DNA of 64,000 nucleotides, taken from assembly GCA_037349105.1 (NCBI GenBank), contig JAYJMM010000104.1, positions 2,886,001-2,950,000 on the forward strand. The letters run 5' to 3'. A model generated the notes under the pieces. That model was not told the origin of the DNA. It made no database searches and worked only from the letters and a program-made list of their open reading frames with translations. The position numbers were made by a program, and so were the translations under genes. Position 1 is the first letter of the stretch. Each line of letters opens with the position of its first letter. The stretch is from Limnomonas spitsbergensis (Eukaryota > Chlorophyta > Chlorophyceae > Chlamydomonadales). Positions 54,346-64,000 of this stretch are shown here, one piece after another.

Positions 54346-56107
54346 TTCGAGGTCCTCAAGTGTTCAATCCTCCAGGCATCACATGCTCATTCAAGGAAGT
54401 GCTCCATAATAATGTCAGAATAATATATATAAGACAGAATGCTTGCTCACAATTAAGGAAATGCATAGCAAAGGAAGAAAACAATTCATAAGCGACCTTT
54501 GTTAGATCAGATCAGACATTCACATGTGATACGCATAATTATCAAAGTAAAGGACAAGCCGCCTAGGACACTACTAGCAGTGGCTCAGAAGCCCCCGGAC
54601 GTCACTTGGCACTCTTCCCCTTGTGCGCAGCCTTTGCAACTTCATCGACGACCTTCTGGGCGAAGCCAGGATTCTGTCATTCTAGATTATTTGAGCGTCG
54701 CCAGGATACCGTAGAACGCCAGAGACTCCGCTCATGACTAATTAATTATTGGGTTGCGCGAACATGGGTGTGCGCTAATAATAATTCGAAATCGCCAGTG
54801 CGCGGAGTGTCAGACGGGTGCCCAAACAACTCTTTTGGGGGTGCGATCCCCGTTGGACTCAGTGGTACTACGCTGATTGGCCGTCCACCCTGAGGTCTGC
54901 GGTCATCAGTAACTGTCAATAGGGCAGCGTGGCAACAAATGCCACTTCTTTCTTACAAGCAGGCCAAGCATATGCAAACCCTAACATACATTACAACATG
55001 CACTATTCTTTACAAGCAAGCCTAAAATATGTCAGCCATAACAGACAGTAGAGCTTCAATTTTCTAACTAGCAGACAAAGCCTGGCACATGCATGCCACG
55101 AGTATGCAATTATTGCAATCCCTATCACACCGCACAGCCTCCAGCCCCAACGAGCACACTCACCTCATCAGCATCACCAAGGGAGTGTTTCACAACATCA
55201 ACGTTGCCGTAGTTGCCGGTCAGCACTCCCTCCTCCAACATTCGCAGAAAATCAAGGTCCTCCGAACTCAGGTACAACACCTCCTCCCCGTCACCGCCCA
55301 CCTACATGCCAATCGTCAATTTTTGAGCAACACCGCAATCAAAATTCCAGCAACACGCACATGCCCACGTACCCAATTTTCTAGCTGCACCCACATATGC
55401 CCACACGCCCAATTCTTCAGCAACACCCCTGCATCTTTCAACCCTCCATGCTCAACTGTTCATATGACCTTAAAGTCGTACCCCTGGCAACAGCGATCCA
55501 CGCAACGGCAAAGCCAGAATTGGCTCATGCACGCAGACATCACAACAAGACACAATTGAATCCCAAACCACTCGTTTCATGCAACCCACATGGTATATTT
55601 GGACAGCCCATGCCTTCAGCCCATTATTCTTATTTCTTTTCAGCCCACACGCAACCCATACCCTACGCATATCACTCACGTTCAGCTCCATCGTCGTCTT
55701 CATCCAAGAAAAAAAAAGCAACAGCGACAAATGCGGCGCCCAATCGCAACAGGCCTGCTTTACGCAGCCCATCCATCCCGTACATGCCACATGCTAACGC
55801 TCACACGCACCCATCAATCAACGAATCAAACTCCAACTTAACCCGAGTTACCAAAACGTTTCTTGAGTTTCCAAACATTTCTCGAGATTCCGAAACTTTT
55901 GCCGAGTTTCCAAAACTTTACCCGGTGAACGTTCACGCCTCAGTCGCCCTCCCTCCCATCAATTAATAATAAATCCAACTCGAACTTTACCCGACGTTCC
56001 AAACGGATACCAAAACGTTCCACGGGCTTCCGAAACTTTACCCGGTGCACGTTCACATCACGATACGCAAATCAGGAGCGCGACAGCCAATCAAACAGCG
56101 GAACTTC
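54346..56107. other. Gene-free stretch
   Basis: No supported gene. Plus-strand frames at 55089-55559 and 55397-55966 are His/Pro/Thr-rich with no motif. Short direct repeats of CCGAAACTTTACCCGGTG (about 55905-55930 and 56028-56048) lie near the foldback element that follows. Confidence 0.4.
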
Positions 56108-56665
56108 ACGCACGCACGAGTCGACTTTCATCAGCACATCGCATATTTATGTTCCCCGGAACAAGACTCTCTACGTGTGCGTGCCGATTTGACGATTTGC
56201 GGTTAAAAGTCGGGCCAAAGTTTGGGTTTTGGCGTACTGTTTTCGGCGCCGTGAAGCCTGTTTGGCGGTGTGGAAATTCACACGACACGGCACGCGCATG
56301 CCGATTCGACTTTCATCAGCACGTTGCGTACTATATGTTCCTCGGAACACGACTCTCCGCACTCCATCATCGCATCACACGACACGGCACGCGCAAAATC
56401 CTCAGCTCAAAACGGCCTCCCCACACCAAAACAGTGCGCCCACCAACACGCACCACGTCTTCGCCAAACTGCTACAGTGCGACACACGATACGGAACGCA
56501 CGATTCCCGACCCCAAACCGGACTCACCACACCCGAAACCAGAAATTTCCACACCGCCAAACAGGCTTTACCGCGCCGAAACAGTATACCCAAACCCAAA
56601 TTTTGGCCCGACTTTTAACCGTCAAATCGTCGAATCGTCAAATCTGCACGCACACGTAGAAAGTG
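56108..56665. mobile_element. Foldback element with about 110-bp inverted arms
   Basis: Arms 56170-56278 and 56544-56660 are reverse complements with small differences (shared GGTTAAAAGTCGGGCCAAA and GCCTGTTTGGCGGTGTGGAA). They enclose 265 bp. A segment just outside the left arm (about 56108-56170, CGACTTTCATCAGCAC) is repeated directly at 56303-56360 inside the loop. No coding capacity; it looks like a MITE or foldback transposon. Confidence 0.8.

Positions 56666-64000
<7,335 letters not shown>

Overview
This window is nuclear DNA of a eukaryote, most likely a green alga. Genes are split by many GT-AG introns, coding exons are GC-rich, and one gene is a close match to the algae-restricted fatty acid photodecarboxylase family. 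The very high minisatellite load and frequent ACCGGT-centred motifs suggest a large, repeat-rich prasinophyte-type genome (Cymbomonas-like). That last assignment is inference only.

Five gene models are well supported, each rebuilt exon by exon with matching splice phases. (1) A two-exon minus-strand gene at 3079-6123 encodes a 756-residue low-complexity protein of unknown function. (2) An eleven-exon minus-strand gene at 20909-34928 encodes a 496-residue non-phosphorylating NADP-dependent glyceraldehyde-3-phosphate dehydrogenase (GAPN) with all catalytic residues. (3) Head-to-head with it, 438 bp away, a fourteen-exon plus-strand gene at 35367-47105 encodes anaphase-promoting complex subunit 4 (APC4). 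(4) Convergent to that, a two-exon minus-strand gene at 48943-51080 encodes a BTB-BACK protein, a probable cullin-3 adaptor. (5) A plus-strand gene enters at about 59522 and runs off the right edge. It encodes a fatty acid photodecarboxylase (FAP)-type GMC flavoprotein that keeps the family's key cysteine. A sixth, weaker plus-strand model lies at 8377-9340.

Most of the rest is repeats. A 7-kb G-rich satellite at 11.1-18.1 kb has an 18-bp unit and a 1.67-kb higher-order period, and a 43-bp satellite follows to 19.2 kb. GAPN intron 5 holds 2.9 kb of C/T-rich sequence. Introns also hold 20-, 32-, 35-, 40-, 83- and 140-bp arrays. Transposon traces include a broken hAT/ZNF862-like transposase inside GAPN intron 9, an endonuclease/exonuclease/phosphatase-like scrap, foldback elements and several dispersed repeat families.

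The most unusual pattern is that tandem arrays in GAPN and APC4 repeatedly begin at an exon-intron junction and copy the last bases of the exon plus the 5' splice site. I see this at APC4 exons 6, 9, 10 and 13 and GAPN exons 6 and 9. At APC4 exon 5 the 3' splice site is duplicated instead. Splice-junction-seeded tandem duplication may be how introns grow in this genome. No tRNA, rRNA or CRISPR array was seen. All coordinates were read by hand; splice sites are to the base where phases agree, repeat boundaries are approximate.
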